Shown: positions 1 to 5,920 of the stretch, one piece after another
Layout of the letters: each line of letters starts with the position of its first letter
Position numbering within the stretch: position 1 is the first letter of the stretch
From: JAVBOW01 sp031551595
Lineage (GTDB): Bacteria > Bacteroidota > Bacteroidia > Bacteroidales > Rikenellaceae
Direction of reading: 5' to 3'
Length of the DNA: 6,868 nucleotides
NCBI GenBank assembly: GCA_031551595.1
Contig: JAVBNK010000058.1
Span: forward strand, 1 to 6,868
Notes under the pieces: generated by a model
The model's input: only the letters and a program-made list of their open reading frames with translations
Databases searched by the model: none
Told to the model about the DNA's origin: nothing
Made by a program: the position numbers and the translations under genes

Positions 1-108
1 TTCTGCGGCTGCGTGCTGCTGGCCCGCGCCCTCGACCCCCACTGGAAAATGAAACGCTTCTTCAAGGCGGTCATACACCCTTTCTCCCGCCGCAAAAACA
101 ACGGATAA
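1..108 (+). CDS. C-terminal end of an unidentified rightward gene (partial)
   Basis: Thirty-five codons and a TAA stop at 106-108 are visible; the gene begins left of the window. The tail reads as a short hydrophobic stretch (CVLLARAL), then a basic, aromatic segment with Trp15, Lys16, Lys18 and Arg19, ending in SRRKNNG. That pattern would suit the cytoplasmic tail of a membrane protein, but this is a guess and I do not recognise the family. I chose this frame because its third codon positions are mostly G or C, like the other genes here. Another frame is open from 3 to 182 but has low GC at third positions and a proline-rich, unprotein-like translation. A terminator hairpin follows 81 bases after the stop. 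The gene is convergent with the operon on the right. Confidence 0.55.
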   Translation, partial: FCGCVLLARALDPHWKMKRFFKAVIHPFSRRKNNG

Positions 109-189
109 ATCCCCTTGTCCCGCAGCCGGGAGGATGTACCGATATGGATTATCGCCGTAAAGGCAGGGAATTTAATCTTTGAGATAGTA

Positions 190-228
190 AAAAAGGCTGT
201 CGATCCATCGATCGACAGCCTTTTGTTT
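190..228 (+). terminator. Rho-independent terminator for the left-edge rightward gene
   Basis: A perfect stem pairs AAAAGGCTGTCGATC (191-205) with its complement at 210-224 around a CATC loop, followed by the T-rich run TTTTGTTTT. The A-run before the stem supplies U residues on the other strand, so it could work in both directions. It could also stop any leftward transcript that crosses the repeat region, since no comparable terminator is seen closer to etfA. Confidence 0.85.
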
Positions 229-416
229 TCGGGCATAACGGTCAAAATATCTGGTGGAATCGCTATAATTAACTGTGTACATTCACATTGCGGGGTGCGA
301 CCGATGGACGGCATAAGCAGTTAATGGAACCACGTTCAATAAACCGTTCTGCGGCTGCGGGATGTAAGTGCAAAACGCAGTAAACCGCGGGGAAGTGAAC
401 CCACAGGGAATAAACA

Positions 417-426
417 CCCCCCCCCC
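417..426. repeat. Ten-C homopolymer run
   Basis: Ten consecutive C residues follow the first copy of the G-rich motif. Such runs can slip during replication and are prone to sequencing error. It lies outside any gene I can support, so a phase-variation role is not indicated. Confidence 0.9.
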
Positions 427-500
427 AGCAACCGACGCTGCGGGCGAGGGCAGGACCAGTTTACCTGAGTTATGCCGGGCCGCGAGGAGGAAATCCATGT

Positions 501-541
501 GCAGCATGGGTAGCATAGGTAGCATAGGTAACATAGGTAAC
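501..541. repeat. 9-bp minisatellite, about 4.5 units
   Basis: The unit GGTAGCATA begins at 509 and recurs at 518, then as GGTAACATA at 527 and a partial GGTAAC at 536; a degenerate unit precedes it from 501. On the minus strand it would read as repeated Leu-Pro-Met or Leu-Cys-Tyr triplets, which is a by-product of a unit length divisible by three. It interrupts the first of the two duplicated modules and is absent from the second, so it probably grew after the duplication. Confidence 0.85.
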
Positions 542-588
542 TGAAGCTACGGGGTATTGTAAAGGCTGCTATTGCCTTGTGCAGTCGC

Positions 589-639
589 CACATTCCGCGG
601 CTCGGCACTTTGTGCCGACCCCCGAAGCCGCGGAATGTG
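589..639. other. Strong two-part hairpin in module one
   Basis: CACATTCCGCGGCT (589-602) pairs perfectly with 626-639. An inner stem, CGGCAC (603-608) with GTGCCG (612-617), closes on a TTT loop. The right side carries a short unpaired C-rich bulge. The second module has a weakened version of the same structure, CCGCGGC (794-800) with GCCGCGG (826-832). No T-run follows on either side, so it is not a standard terminator. It may be a cruciform, a protein-binding repeat or a folded RNA. Confidence 0.75.
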
Positions 640-679
640 AATTTATCAAGCGCTGCAAGCAGCGGGGTGGTAAAAGGCC

Positions 680-701
680 GCGATTGCCCGCGGGCAATCG
701 C
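680..701. other. Perfect 22-base palindrome
   Basis: The arm GCGATTGCCCG (680-690) is followed directly by its exact reverse complement (691-701), with no spacer. Such symmetry suits a dimeric DNA-binding protein or a cruciform. The corresponding place in module one (about 560-582) keeps related bases but not the symmetry. No function can be assigned. Confidence 0.8.
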
Positions 702-769
702 CAACCCCCAACCGACGCCAAGCCGGGCGCCATCAAACTTATTGGAATGGCCGGGCCGCGAAACAGGAA

Positions 770-788
770 AAGCCTGCATTGCAGGCTT
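770..788. other. 19-base near-perfect palindrome
   Basis: AAGCCTGCA (770-778) and its complement TGCAGGCTT (780-788) flank a single central T. It sits just before the ACATTCCGCGGC landmark of module two. A loosely related, less symmetric sequence precedes the same landmark in module one. Confidence 0.75.
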
Positions 789-904
789 ACATTCCGCGGC
801 CCGCGCCTCCGGCACGCCCCCCGTAGCCGCGGGAGATGGGGAGAGGATCGCCGCGAGCAGCGGGGAGGTTAACCCACAGGGATTAAGCCAGTTAAAACTC
901 AGCA

Positions 905-956
905 CAAAACCTATCCCGGGCACCGTGGAGGGCACAGGGCAGGTTTTGCGAAAACC
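905..956. other. Overlapping inverted repeats before the tandem array
   Basis: CAAAACCT (905-912) can pair with AGGTTTTG (941-948). Alternatively GGTTTT (942-947) can pair with AAAACC (951-956) around a GCG loop. The two pairings are mutually exclusive. There is no downstream T-run in either direction, so a terminator role is weak. Confidence 0.4.
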
Positions 957-985
957 CAAAACCGGCTGCTTCGGGACACATCACC

Positions 986-1260
986 GTTTCCGGGGAAAGC
1001 GCCACCCGGAGCATCATAACCTTGTTTCCGGGGAAAGCGCCACCCGGAGCATCATAACCTTGTTTTCCGGGAAAAGCGCCACCCGGAGCATCATAACCTT
1101 GTTTTCCGGGAAAAGCGCCACCCGGGGCATCATAACCTTGTTTTCCGGGAAAAGCGCCACCCGGAGCATCATAACCTTGTTTCCCGGAAAAGCGCCACCC
1201 GGAGCATCATAACCTTGTTTCCCGGAAAAGCGCCACCCGGAGCATCATAACCTTGTTTCC
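986..1260. repeat. Seven-unit 38/39-bp tandem array
   Basis: Units begin with GTTT at 986, 1024, 1062, 1101, 1140, 1179 and 1217, with a partial eighth (GTTTCC) at 1255; their lengths are 38, 38, 39, 39, 39, 38 and 38. The 27-base segment starting GCCACCCGGAGCATC is invariant except for one A-to-G change in the fourth unit. The variable part is a tiny hairpin: TTTCC/GGAAA in units 1-2, TTTTCC/GGAAAA in units 3-5, and a CC-shifted form in units 6-7. Units fall in ordered blocks (2, 3, 2), as expected when an array grows by slippage. One-base length changes break any reading frame, so it is non-coding. There are no unique spacers, so it is not a CRISPR array. It lies about 100 bases past the etfA stop. 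Confidence 0.92.
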
Positions 1261-1342
1261 GACACTGTCCAAAATAATGTGTAACCGGTAATGCGGGGCT
1301 TGAGCTTCGCATTACCGGTTACACATTATTTTGGACAGTCCC
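1261..1342. mobile_element. Short MITE-like element with 32-bp perfect inverted repeats
   Basis: The arm from 1264 to 1295 (starts ACTGTCCAAAATAATGTG) is exactly complementary to 1308-1339, separated by 12 bases. The tip GGGACTGTCCAAAA, read inward from 1342, resembles from memory the ends of IS256-family elements. There is no room for a transposase, so this would be a non-autonomous derivative or two fused IS ends. A near-duplicated flank, TTGTTTCCG (1253-1261) and TTGTTTGCG (1343-1351), is consistent with an 8-9 bp target duplication with one mismatch, inside the last unit of the tandem array. It starts 18 bases beyond the etfA stop. As RNA it would form a very stable hairpin that might protect the 3' end, but no U-run follows, so it is not a classic terminator. 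Confidence 0.6.
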
Positions 1343-1359
1343 TTGTTTGCGGGCTATGC

Positions 1360-2364
1360 CTATTCCGAAAGTTCGGCTTTCAGGCGATCCGTGAGCAAAG
1401 GAATGATCTTCTGCACGTCGCCTACGATGCCCACGTCCGCCACGCCGAAGATCGGCGCGTAACGGTCCTTGTTCACCGCAACGATCATCCCAGACTCCTC
1501 CATGCCCGCAAGGTGCTGGATCGCACCCGAAATGCCCAGCGCAAAGTACAGGTCAGGACGCACCGTCTTGCCCGTCTGGCCCACCTGCCGGTCATGGGGC
1601 ATCACCCCCGCATCCACCATCGCACGCGACGACGACACCTCGGCATTCAGCACGCCCGCCAACTCCTGCAGCTTCGAAAAACCTTCCGCCGTGCCTACGC
1701 CGCGGCCCCCCGAAACCAGGATCTTCGCCTCCGCAATGTCCACCATCCCCTTGTCCTGGTGCACCGTTTCCAGCAGCCGGACCCTGAACTTCGACGCGTC
1801 GAACCGGGGCGTAAAATCAACCACCTCCCCTCGGCGCGAATCGTCGCGGCCCAGCTTGCGCATCACCCCCGGACGGACCGTCGACATCTGCGGACGGTGC
1901 GACGTGCACAGGATCGTCGCCATCAGGTTGCCCCCGAACGCCGGGCGGGTCATCATCAGCTCGCGGCCCTCCGAGATCTCCAGCTTCGTGCAGTCCGCCG
2001 TCAGCCCCGTGCCCAGCCGAGCCGAAAGGCGGGGACCCAGGTCGCGGCCTATCGTCGTCGCACCGATCAGCACCACCGACGGCTTACATTCTTCGATCAT
2101 CTGGTACATCGCCTGGCTGTAGGGCTCCGTCAGGTAATCCTTCAGCTCCGGCGCATCGGCCACCACCACACGGTCCGCGCCGTGCGCGATCAGCCCCGCG
2201 GCCTTGCCCTTCACGCCGCTGCCGAGCAGCAGCGCAACCACCTTTTCCCCCAGCGCATCCGCCAGCTCCCGCGCCTTGCCCAGCAGCTCCAGCGACACGC
2301 CCTGAACAGCGCCCCCGCGCTGCTCGACCAGCACATACACATCCTTGTAATTCGTAATATCCAT
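1360..2364 (-). CDS. etfA: Electron transfer flavoprotein alpha subunit
   Basis: The 334-residue product is the FAD-carrying alpha subunit of a soluble cytoplasmic ETF heterodimer that passes electrons between an acyl-CoA dehydrogenase and NADH, ferredoxin or other carriers. The N-terminal domain (about 1-200) resembles EtfB; the C-terminal FAD domain holds GGRGVGT (219-225), SSRAMVDAG (245-253), HDRQVGQTGKTVRPDLY (257-273) and a near-complete ETF-alpha signature, LYFALGISGAIQHLAGM (272-288). Length is normal. RPAFGGN (140-146) resembles clostridial butyryl-CoA-dehydrogenase-linked ETFs as I remember them, which hints at electron bifurcation but does not prove it. I start at the ATG at 2362-2364; a GTG directly before it (2365-2367) is an alternative adding one residue. 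Twelve bases separate it from etfB, so the two are co-transcribed. No terminator is evident between its stop and the inverted-repeat element. Confidence 0.95.
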   Translation of the reverse strand: MDITNYKDVYVLVEQRGGAVQGVSLELLGKARELADALGEKVVALLLGSGVKGKAAGLIAHGADRVVVADAPELKDYLTEPYSQAMYQMIEECKPSVVLIGATTIGRDLGPRLSARLGTGLTADCTKLEISEGRELMMTRPAFGGNLMATILCTSHRPQMSTVRPGVMRKLGRDDSRRGEVVDFTPRFDASKFRVRLLETVHQDKGMVDIAEAKILVSGGRGVGTAEGFSKLQELAGVLNAEVSSSRAMVDAGVMPHDRQVGQTGKTVRPDLYFALGISGAIQHLAGMEESGMIVAVNKDRYAPIFGVADVGIVGDVQKIIPLLTDRLKAELSE

Positions 2365-2376
2365 CACGTTATCGCT

Positions 2377-3159
2377 TTAGAGGATAAATTTCTCCTTCAT
2401 CCTGGTAATTATGATATCCACGGCCTCCTCGGGGCCCACCTCGTGAAGCTCCCCGGCCGACTTCGCGCCCTTCGTGAACGCCTTGGCCACCTTCGTCGGA
2501 GAACCCTTCAGGCCCAGCCGCGACTCGTCCACCCCGATGCGGTCCGCGCCCCACACCTCGACCTCGCGAGCGTAAGCCTCCACGATCCCCCGCACGGTCA
2601 TATACCGCGCGCGATCGCCCGTGGCCAGCACCGTCAGCAAACACGGAAGGTCCACCGCCAGCCGCTGGTAACCCTCCTCGGTCTGCTTGCGCACCACCAG
2701 CTCCTTCGCTCCGCAGCGCTCCACGGCCTCCACGTACGACACCTGCGGCAGGCCCAGGTGTTCGGCCACCTGGGGACCCACCTGCGCCGTGTCCCCGTCG
2801 ATCGCCTGGCGGCCCGTAACTACCACGTCGTACGGAAGCGTACGAAGCGCCCCGGCCAGCGCGTATGACGTGGCCAGCGTATCCGCTCCCGCAAATTTGC
2901 GGTCCGTCAGCAGAATCGCACGGTCCGCGCCCATCGCCAGCGCCTCCCGCAATATGGAATCCGCCTGCGGAGGACCCATCGTGATCACCGTCACGTGCGC
3001 CCCCTGGCTGTCCCGCAGACGCAACGCGGCTTCCAATCCCACCTTGTCGTCAGGGTTCATAATGCTCGGAACACCGTCACGGATCATCGTCCCCGTCGCC
3101 GGGTTGATCCTGATCTCCGTCGTGTCCGGAACCTGTTTGATGCATACTACTATATTCAT
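2377..3159 (-). CDS. etfB: Electron transfer flavoprotein beta subunit
   Basis: The 260-residue product is the ETF beta subunit, which pairs with EtfA and binds AMP or, in bifurcating ETFs, a second FAD. It opens with the family-typical MNIVVCIKQVPDTTEIRI. The nucleotide-binding motif DGDTAQVGPQ is at 121-130, and residues 156-176 fit the ETF-beta signature fully, including Pro172 and Leu174-Leu175-Thr176. The frame is open for a further 60 codons upstream to 3339, but that extension has no ETF similarity and would precede the conserved start, so I place the ATG at 3157-3159. An A-rich leader (AAAAGAGAT) precedes it instead of a clear Shine-Dalgarno site. A 218-base gap separates it from the acyl-CoA dehydrogenase gene, unusually wide for these partners; a separate promoter is possible but I see no clear one. 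Confidence 0.95.
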   Translation of the reverse strand: MNIVVCIKQVPDTTEIRINPATGTMIRDGVPSIMNPDDKVGLEAALRLRDSQGAHVTVITMGPPQADSILREALAMGADRAILLTDRKFAGADTLATSYALAGALRTLPYDVVVTGRQAIDGDTAQVGPQVAEHLGLPQVSYVEAVERCGAKELVVRKQTEEGYQRLAVDLPCLLTVLATGDRARYMTVRGIVEAYAREVEVWGADRIGVDESRLGLKGSPTKVAKAFTKGAKSAGELHEVGPEEAVDIIITRMKEKFIL

Positions 3160-3377
3160 ATCTCTTTTCGTTTTCTGTTCGTTATCCTTCATCGCCCACC
3201 CCGGCGGCACGCAGCCGGCACAGGATGAATACCCCGTTTGCGGCCCTCCGAGCCGGGTGGCTGCGGACTGACGGCCTTCCGTGATGGCCCGAAGTCGCCT
3301 CCGCGGGCGAAACCACATCCTGGGGGATGGAACCGCCAATCACCCCGCGGCAGGAGCCTCCGGACGCCGGAAAGGCC
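3160..3377 (-). other. Wide gap between dehydrogenase gene and etfB
   Basis: This GC-rich spacer has no gene I can support. Just past the dehydrogenase stop is a hairpin: GCCT plus CCGG (3356-3363) pairs with CCGG plus AAAGGC (3367-3376) around ACG, with a two-base bulge and no U-run. A second small stem, CATCC with GGATG, lies near 3314-3328. The frame of etfB stays open through most of it. I found no match to the Bacteroidetes TAnnTTTG promoter box on the minus strand. Confidence 0.5.
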
Positions 3378-4523
3378 CTATTTCTTCTTAAACAAATTCG
3401 CCGCGATCACCATCCGCTGAACCTCGCTCGTGCCCTCGTAGATCTCCGTGATCTTCGCGTCGCGCATCATCCGCTCCACAGGGTACTCACGCGTGTAGCC
3501 GTAGCCCCCGTGGAACTGCACCGCCTTCACCGTCATGTCCATCGCAGTCTCCGAGGCGAACAGTTTGGCCATCGCCGCATCCGTCGAGTAAGCCTCCCCC
3601 GACTGCTTCTTACACGCCGCGCGGTACACCAGCAAACGCGCCGCCTGGATACGCGTCTCAAGGTCCGCCAGCTGGAACTGCGTGTTCTGGAACGCCGAGA
3701 TCGGCTTGCCGAACTGCTTGCGCTCCTGCGTGTACCGCACCGTCTCGTCCATCGCCCCCTGGGCGATCCCAAGCGCCTGCGACGCGATCCCGATACGCCC
3801 GCCGTCAAGCGTCTTCATCGCGATCCCGAACCCTCCGCCCAACTTGCCCAACAGGTTCCCCTTCGGGATACGGCAGTTCGAAAAGATCAGCTCGCACGTC
3901 GCCGAACCGCGGATCCCCAATTTCTTCTCCTTCTTCCCGATCGTGAATCCAGGCGTGCCTTTCTCCACGATGAACGCCGAGATCCCCTTGTTGCCCTGTG
4001 ACTTGTCCGTCATCGCAAAAACCACGTACACATGCGCATACTCCGCATTCGTAATGAAGATCTTAGTCCCGTTCAGCAACCAATCACCGCCATCCTCCGT
4101 CGCAAACGTCTGCTGACCCGAAGCGTCTGTGCCCGCATTCGGCTCCGTCAACCCGAACGCACCAAGCCACTCCCCGCTGCAAAGCTTCGGAAGGTACTTC
4201 AGCTTCTGATCCTCCGTCCCGTGCTCCAATATAGGCGCAACGCACAGCGACGTATGCGCCGATACGATTACACCCGTCGACGCACAGGCCTTCGACAACT
4301 CCTCCACTGCCATCGCGTACATCAGCTGGGTACCTCCAGCACCTCCATACTGAACAGGTACCGGAATCCCAAGAATCCCCAACTTCCCCAGCTTCTCAAC
4401 CGTCCCCGCAGGAAATCGCTCCATCTCATCAACCTCTGACGCAAACGGTCGCACCTCCAAATCCGTAAAAACCCTCAGCAATTCCAAAAATAAACGCTCT
4501 GTATTGTCCAATCCAAATTCCAT
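3378..4523 (-). CDS. bcd: Acyl-CoA dehydrogenase, probable butyryl-CoA dehydrogenase
   Basis: This 381-residue flavoenzyme belongs to the short-chain acyl-CoA dehydrogenase family, with the length expected for butyryl-CoA dehydrogenase. It would interconvert crotonyl-CoA and butyryl-CoA, with EtfAB as redox partner. Both family signatures are present: GLTEPNAGTDASG (124-136, FAD and acyl-CoA binding) and residues 336-355, QFHGGYGYTREYPVERMMRD. The catalytic base is Glu363 in IYEGTSEVQR, the position used by medium- and short-chain members. ERKQFGKP (277-284) is also typical. The ATG at 4521-4523 follows the sucD stop by 12 bases, so the two are co-transcribed. Substrate specificity is inferred from the neighbours; a broader short- or branched-chain role cannot be excluded. 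The plus strand here is markedly richer in C than G, unlike sucD. Confidence 0.93.
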   Translation of the reverse strand: MEFGLDNTERLFLELLRVFTDLEVRPFASEVDEMERFPAGTVEKLGKLGILGIPVPVQYGGAGGTQLMYAMAVEELSKACASTGVIVSAHTSLCVAPILEHGTEDQKLKYLPKLCSGEWLGAFGLTEPNAGTDASGQQTFATEDGGDWLLNGTKIFITNAEYAHVYVVFAMTDKSQGNKGISAFIVEKGTPGFTIGKKEKKLGIRGSATCELIFSNCRIPKGNLLGKLGGGFGIAMKTLDGGRIGIASQALGIAQGAMDETVRYTQERKQFGKPISAFQNTQFQLADLETRIQAARLLVYRAACKKQSGEAYSTDAAMAKLFASETAMDMTVKAVQFHGGYGYTREYPVERMMRDAKITEIYEGTSEVQRMVIAANLFKKK

Positions 4524-4535
4524 CGTACAGACCGT

Positions 4536-5894
4536 TTAGTTGTTCCAGAGTTCTTCATCGCTCGGGACATGGATCCGGGCCGAGAGAGGGGCTACGCGGG
4601 TGATGTTGAGCAGGTGTTTGTAGGTGAAATTCTCGGAGATCGAGTTGTTGCCCCAGCTGCCGCAACCCAGCGTATTGGTCACCGGAAGGCCGTTCTGGAT
4701 CGAACCGCCGGCCGTCGTCGCGCAAATCGCATTCACGATCAGGCGCGATACCGAAAGCTCCGTACCCGCCTTGATGATATTGGCCTGGTTGTTCGAGTGG
4801 ACGCCTGCGGTATGGCCGCTGCCCTCCATTTTCAGGTTGGCCTGCGCGATCTCGAGCGCCTCGTCGAAATACCCGTAGGGGATCGCCGCCAGCACCGGAA
4901 ACATCTTTTCCTTGCAGATGATGTCGGCCTTGCCGAAACCTTTGGCCTCGACCAGCAGCACTTTCGTCTTTTCGGGAACCGTGATGCCGGCCTTACGGGC
5001 GATCGCCACCGCCGACTGGCCGATCAGGTCGCGGGCCAGGGCGCCGTCTACGAAGACGGTGTTGATCACCTTCTCGCGCTCGTCTTCCCTGACGATGTAA
5101 GCGCCGTTTTTCTCGAATGCCTCAAGGATTTCCTCGCGGTGCTCGCGCGGGTAGATCACGCTCTGCTCGCCCGAGCAGATGATGCCGTTGTCGAACGAGC
5201 GGCCCGTGACGATCTTGCCTGCGGCCAGGTCCCACTCGATATTGCGGTCGAGGATCACCTGCACGTTGCCCGCACCCACGCCGAACGACGGCTTGCCCGA
5301 CGAGTAGGCCGACTTGACCATCGGCATACCGCCCGTGGCCACCACCGTGTCGCACTCGCTCATCAGTTGCTGGGTCATTTCCAGGGTCGGCTCCTCGATC
5401 ACCTGCACCATGCCCTCGGGCACCTCCATCGGTTCGATCGCCTTCAGGATGGCCTTCACGGCCGCCGTCGAGCATTTTTTAGCCTTGGGGTGCGGGGAGA
5501 TGATGATGGCGTTCTTGGTCTTGAGGGCGAAAATGATCTTCGACATCGGCGTGACGATCGGGTTGGTCATCGGCACGATGCCGGCCACCACGCCGATCGG
5601 TTTGGCGATCTCGATCAGCCCCGTACGCTCGTCGATACTCAGGATGCCCATCGATTTTTTGCCTTTGAGGTTGTTCCACACGCCTTTCGACTTGTTGCGG
5701 TTCTTCGACACCTTGTCTTCGTACACGCCCATCCCGGTCTCTTCGACGGCCATTTTGGCCAGCGGCTCGGCGTTGTCGAAAATGGCGCGGGCGGCGAGTT
5801 TAATGACCTGGTCGACATCGTCCTGGTCGAAATGGTTGGCATAGACGGCTTGGGCTTTGCGGGCCCTGGCGATCATCTCTGTTACGTTTTGCAT
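4536..5894 (-). CDS. sucD: CoA-acylating succinate-semialdehyde dehydrogenase (SucD-like)
   Basis: The 452-residue protein is an aldehyde dehydrogenase of the CoA-acylating EutE/SucD group. It would reduce succinyl-CoA to succinate semialdehyde with NAD(P)H, releasing CoA. Cys240 in FDNGIICSGEQS is the expected thioester-forming residue. From memory, long stretches match Clostridium kluyveri SucD: AVEETGMGVYEDKV (49-62), TNPIVTP (110-116), APHPKAKK-like SPHPKAKK (133-140), GSGHTAGVHS, and TLGCGSWGNNSISEN near the C-terminus. The length equals the family norm, so it is complete. The neighbouring 4-hydroxybutyrate dehydrogenase favours SucD over a generic acetaldehyde dehydrogenase. The ATG at 5892-5894 has an A/T-rich leader without a clear ribosome site. 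A 187-base gap with a large inverted-repeat element separates it from 4hbD. Activity on acetyl-CoA or butyryl-CoA remains possible. Confidence 0.9.
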   Translation of the reverse strand: MQNVTEMIARARKAQAVYANHFDQDDVDQVIKLAARAIFDNAEPLAKMAVEETGMGVYEDKVSKNRNKSKGVWNNLKGKKSMGILSIDERTGLIEIAKPIGVVAGIVPMTNPIVTPMSKIIFALKTKNAIIISPHPKAKKCSTAAVKAILKAIEPMEVPEGMVQVIEEPTLEMTQQLMSECDTVVATGGMPMVKSAYSSGKPSFGVGAGNVQVILDRNIEWDLAAGKIVTGRSFDNGIICSGEQSVIYPREHREEILEAFEKNGAYIVREDEREKVINTVFVDGALARDLIGQSAVAIARKAGITVPEKTKVLLVEAKGFGKADIICKEKMFPVLAAIPYGYFDEALEIAQANLKMEGSGHTAGVHSNNQANIIKAGTELSVSRLIVNAICATTAGGSIQNGLPVTNTLGCGSWGNNSISENFTYKHLLNITRVAPLSARIHVPSDEELWNN

Positions 5895-5920
5895 GGCTAT
5901 TATCTTATTTTTAATGATTT

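Larger units (their letters stand above)
388..886. repeat. Two diverged collinear copies of a non-coding module
   Basis: Three copies of a G-rich motif (starting near 388, 659 and 857; core GCGGGGAGGTTAACCCACAG at 860-879) bound two modules. Copies one and three match at 24 of 27 bases over 388-414 and 860-886; the middle one keeps only the first part. Inside each module the same landmarks follow in the same order: AACCGACGC (430 and 710), GCCGGGCCGCGA (474 and 750), ACATTCCGCGGC (590 and 789), then a closing GCCGCGG arm (627 and 826). Module one is about 271 bases, module two about 198. Part of the length difference is the 9-bp minisatellite in module one. This looks like an old tandem duplication of a structured, non-coding element, perhaps part of a genome-wide family. 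Confidence 0.65.
229..1359. other. Gene-free, repeat-rich intergenic region
   Basis: No convincing protein gene is present in these 1.1 kb between the left terminator and the etfA stop. Open frames exist on both strands, but they run through tandem repeats and hairpins and change frame where repeat units vary by one base, so I do not call them. The stretch 229-387 shows only a weak inverted repeat, ATTAACTG at 268-275 against 318-325 with a 42-base loop. From 388 on it is occupied by the repeats listed separately. It lies between convergent genes, where insertions and repeat growth are least harmful. Confidence 0.75.

Noticed and set aside
144..182. Twelve-codon open frame with an AGG/GGAGG-like site 10 bases upstream (129-133), ending 8 bases before the terminator
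   Set aside because: Too short to support and no recognisable leader-peptide residues; Bacteroidales rarely rely on Shine-Dalgarno sites. Worth remembering only if a leader function is suspected.
115..324. 69-codon plus-strand open frame
   Set aside because: It runs through the terminator hairpin and T-run, has a TTG start and resembles no protein family.
1..359. Exact 13-base repeat TTCTGCGGCTGCG at 1-13 and 347-359
   Set aside because: In a window this size a single 13-base GC-rich match is within reach of chance, and the flanks do not align.
577..1212. Rightward 211-codon open frame with a repeated SGKSATRSIITLF block
   Set aside because: The repeats come from the 39-bp units. Where units are 38 bp the frame shifts, there is no plausible start context, and the upstream half runs through hairpins.
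986..1260. CRISPR array
   Set aside because: Units abut with only an 11-12 base, nearly constant segment between cores. There are no unique spacers and no cas genes.
1264..1339. Intrinsic terminator for the etf operon
   Set aside because: The hairpin is very strong, but no U-run follows on the minus strand and the arm is far longer than usual; a transposon-end origin fits better.
1291..2868. 525-codon plus-strand open frame opposite etfA and etfB
   Set aside because: It is a shadow of GC-rich coding DNA: Arg- and His-rich, crossing the end of one true gene into the next and beginning in the inverted repeat.
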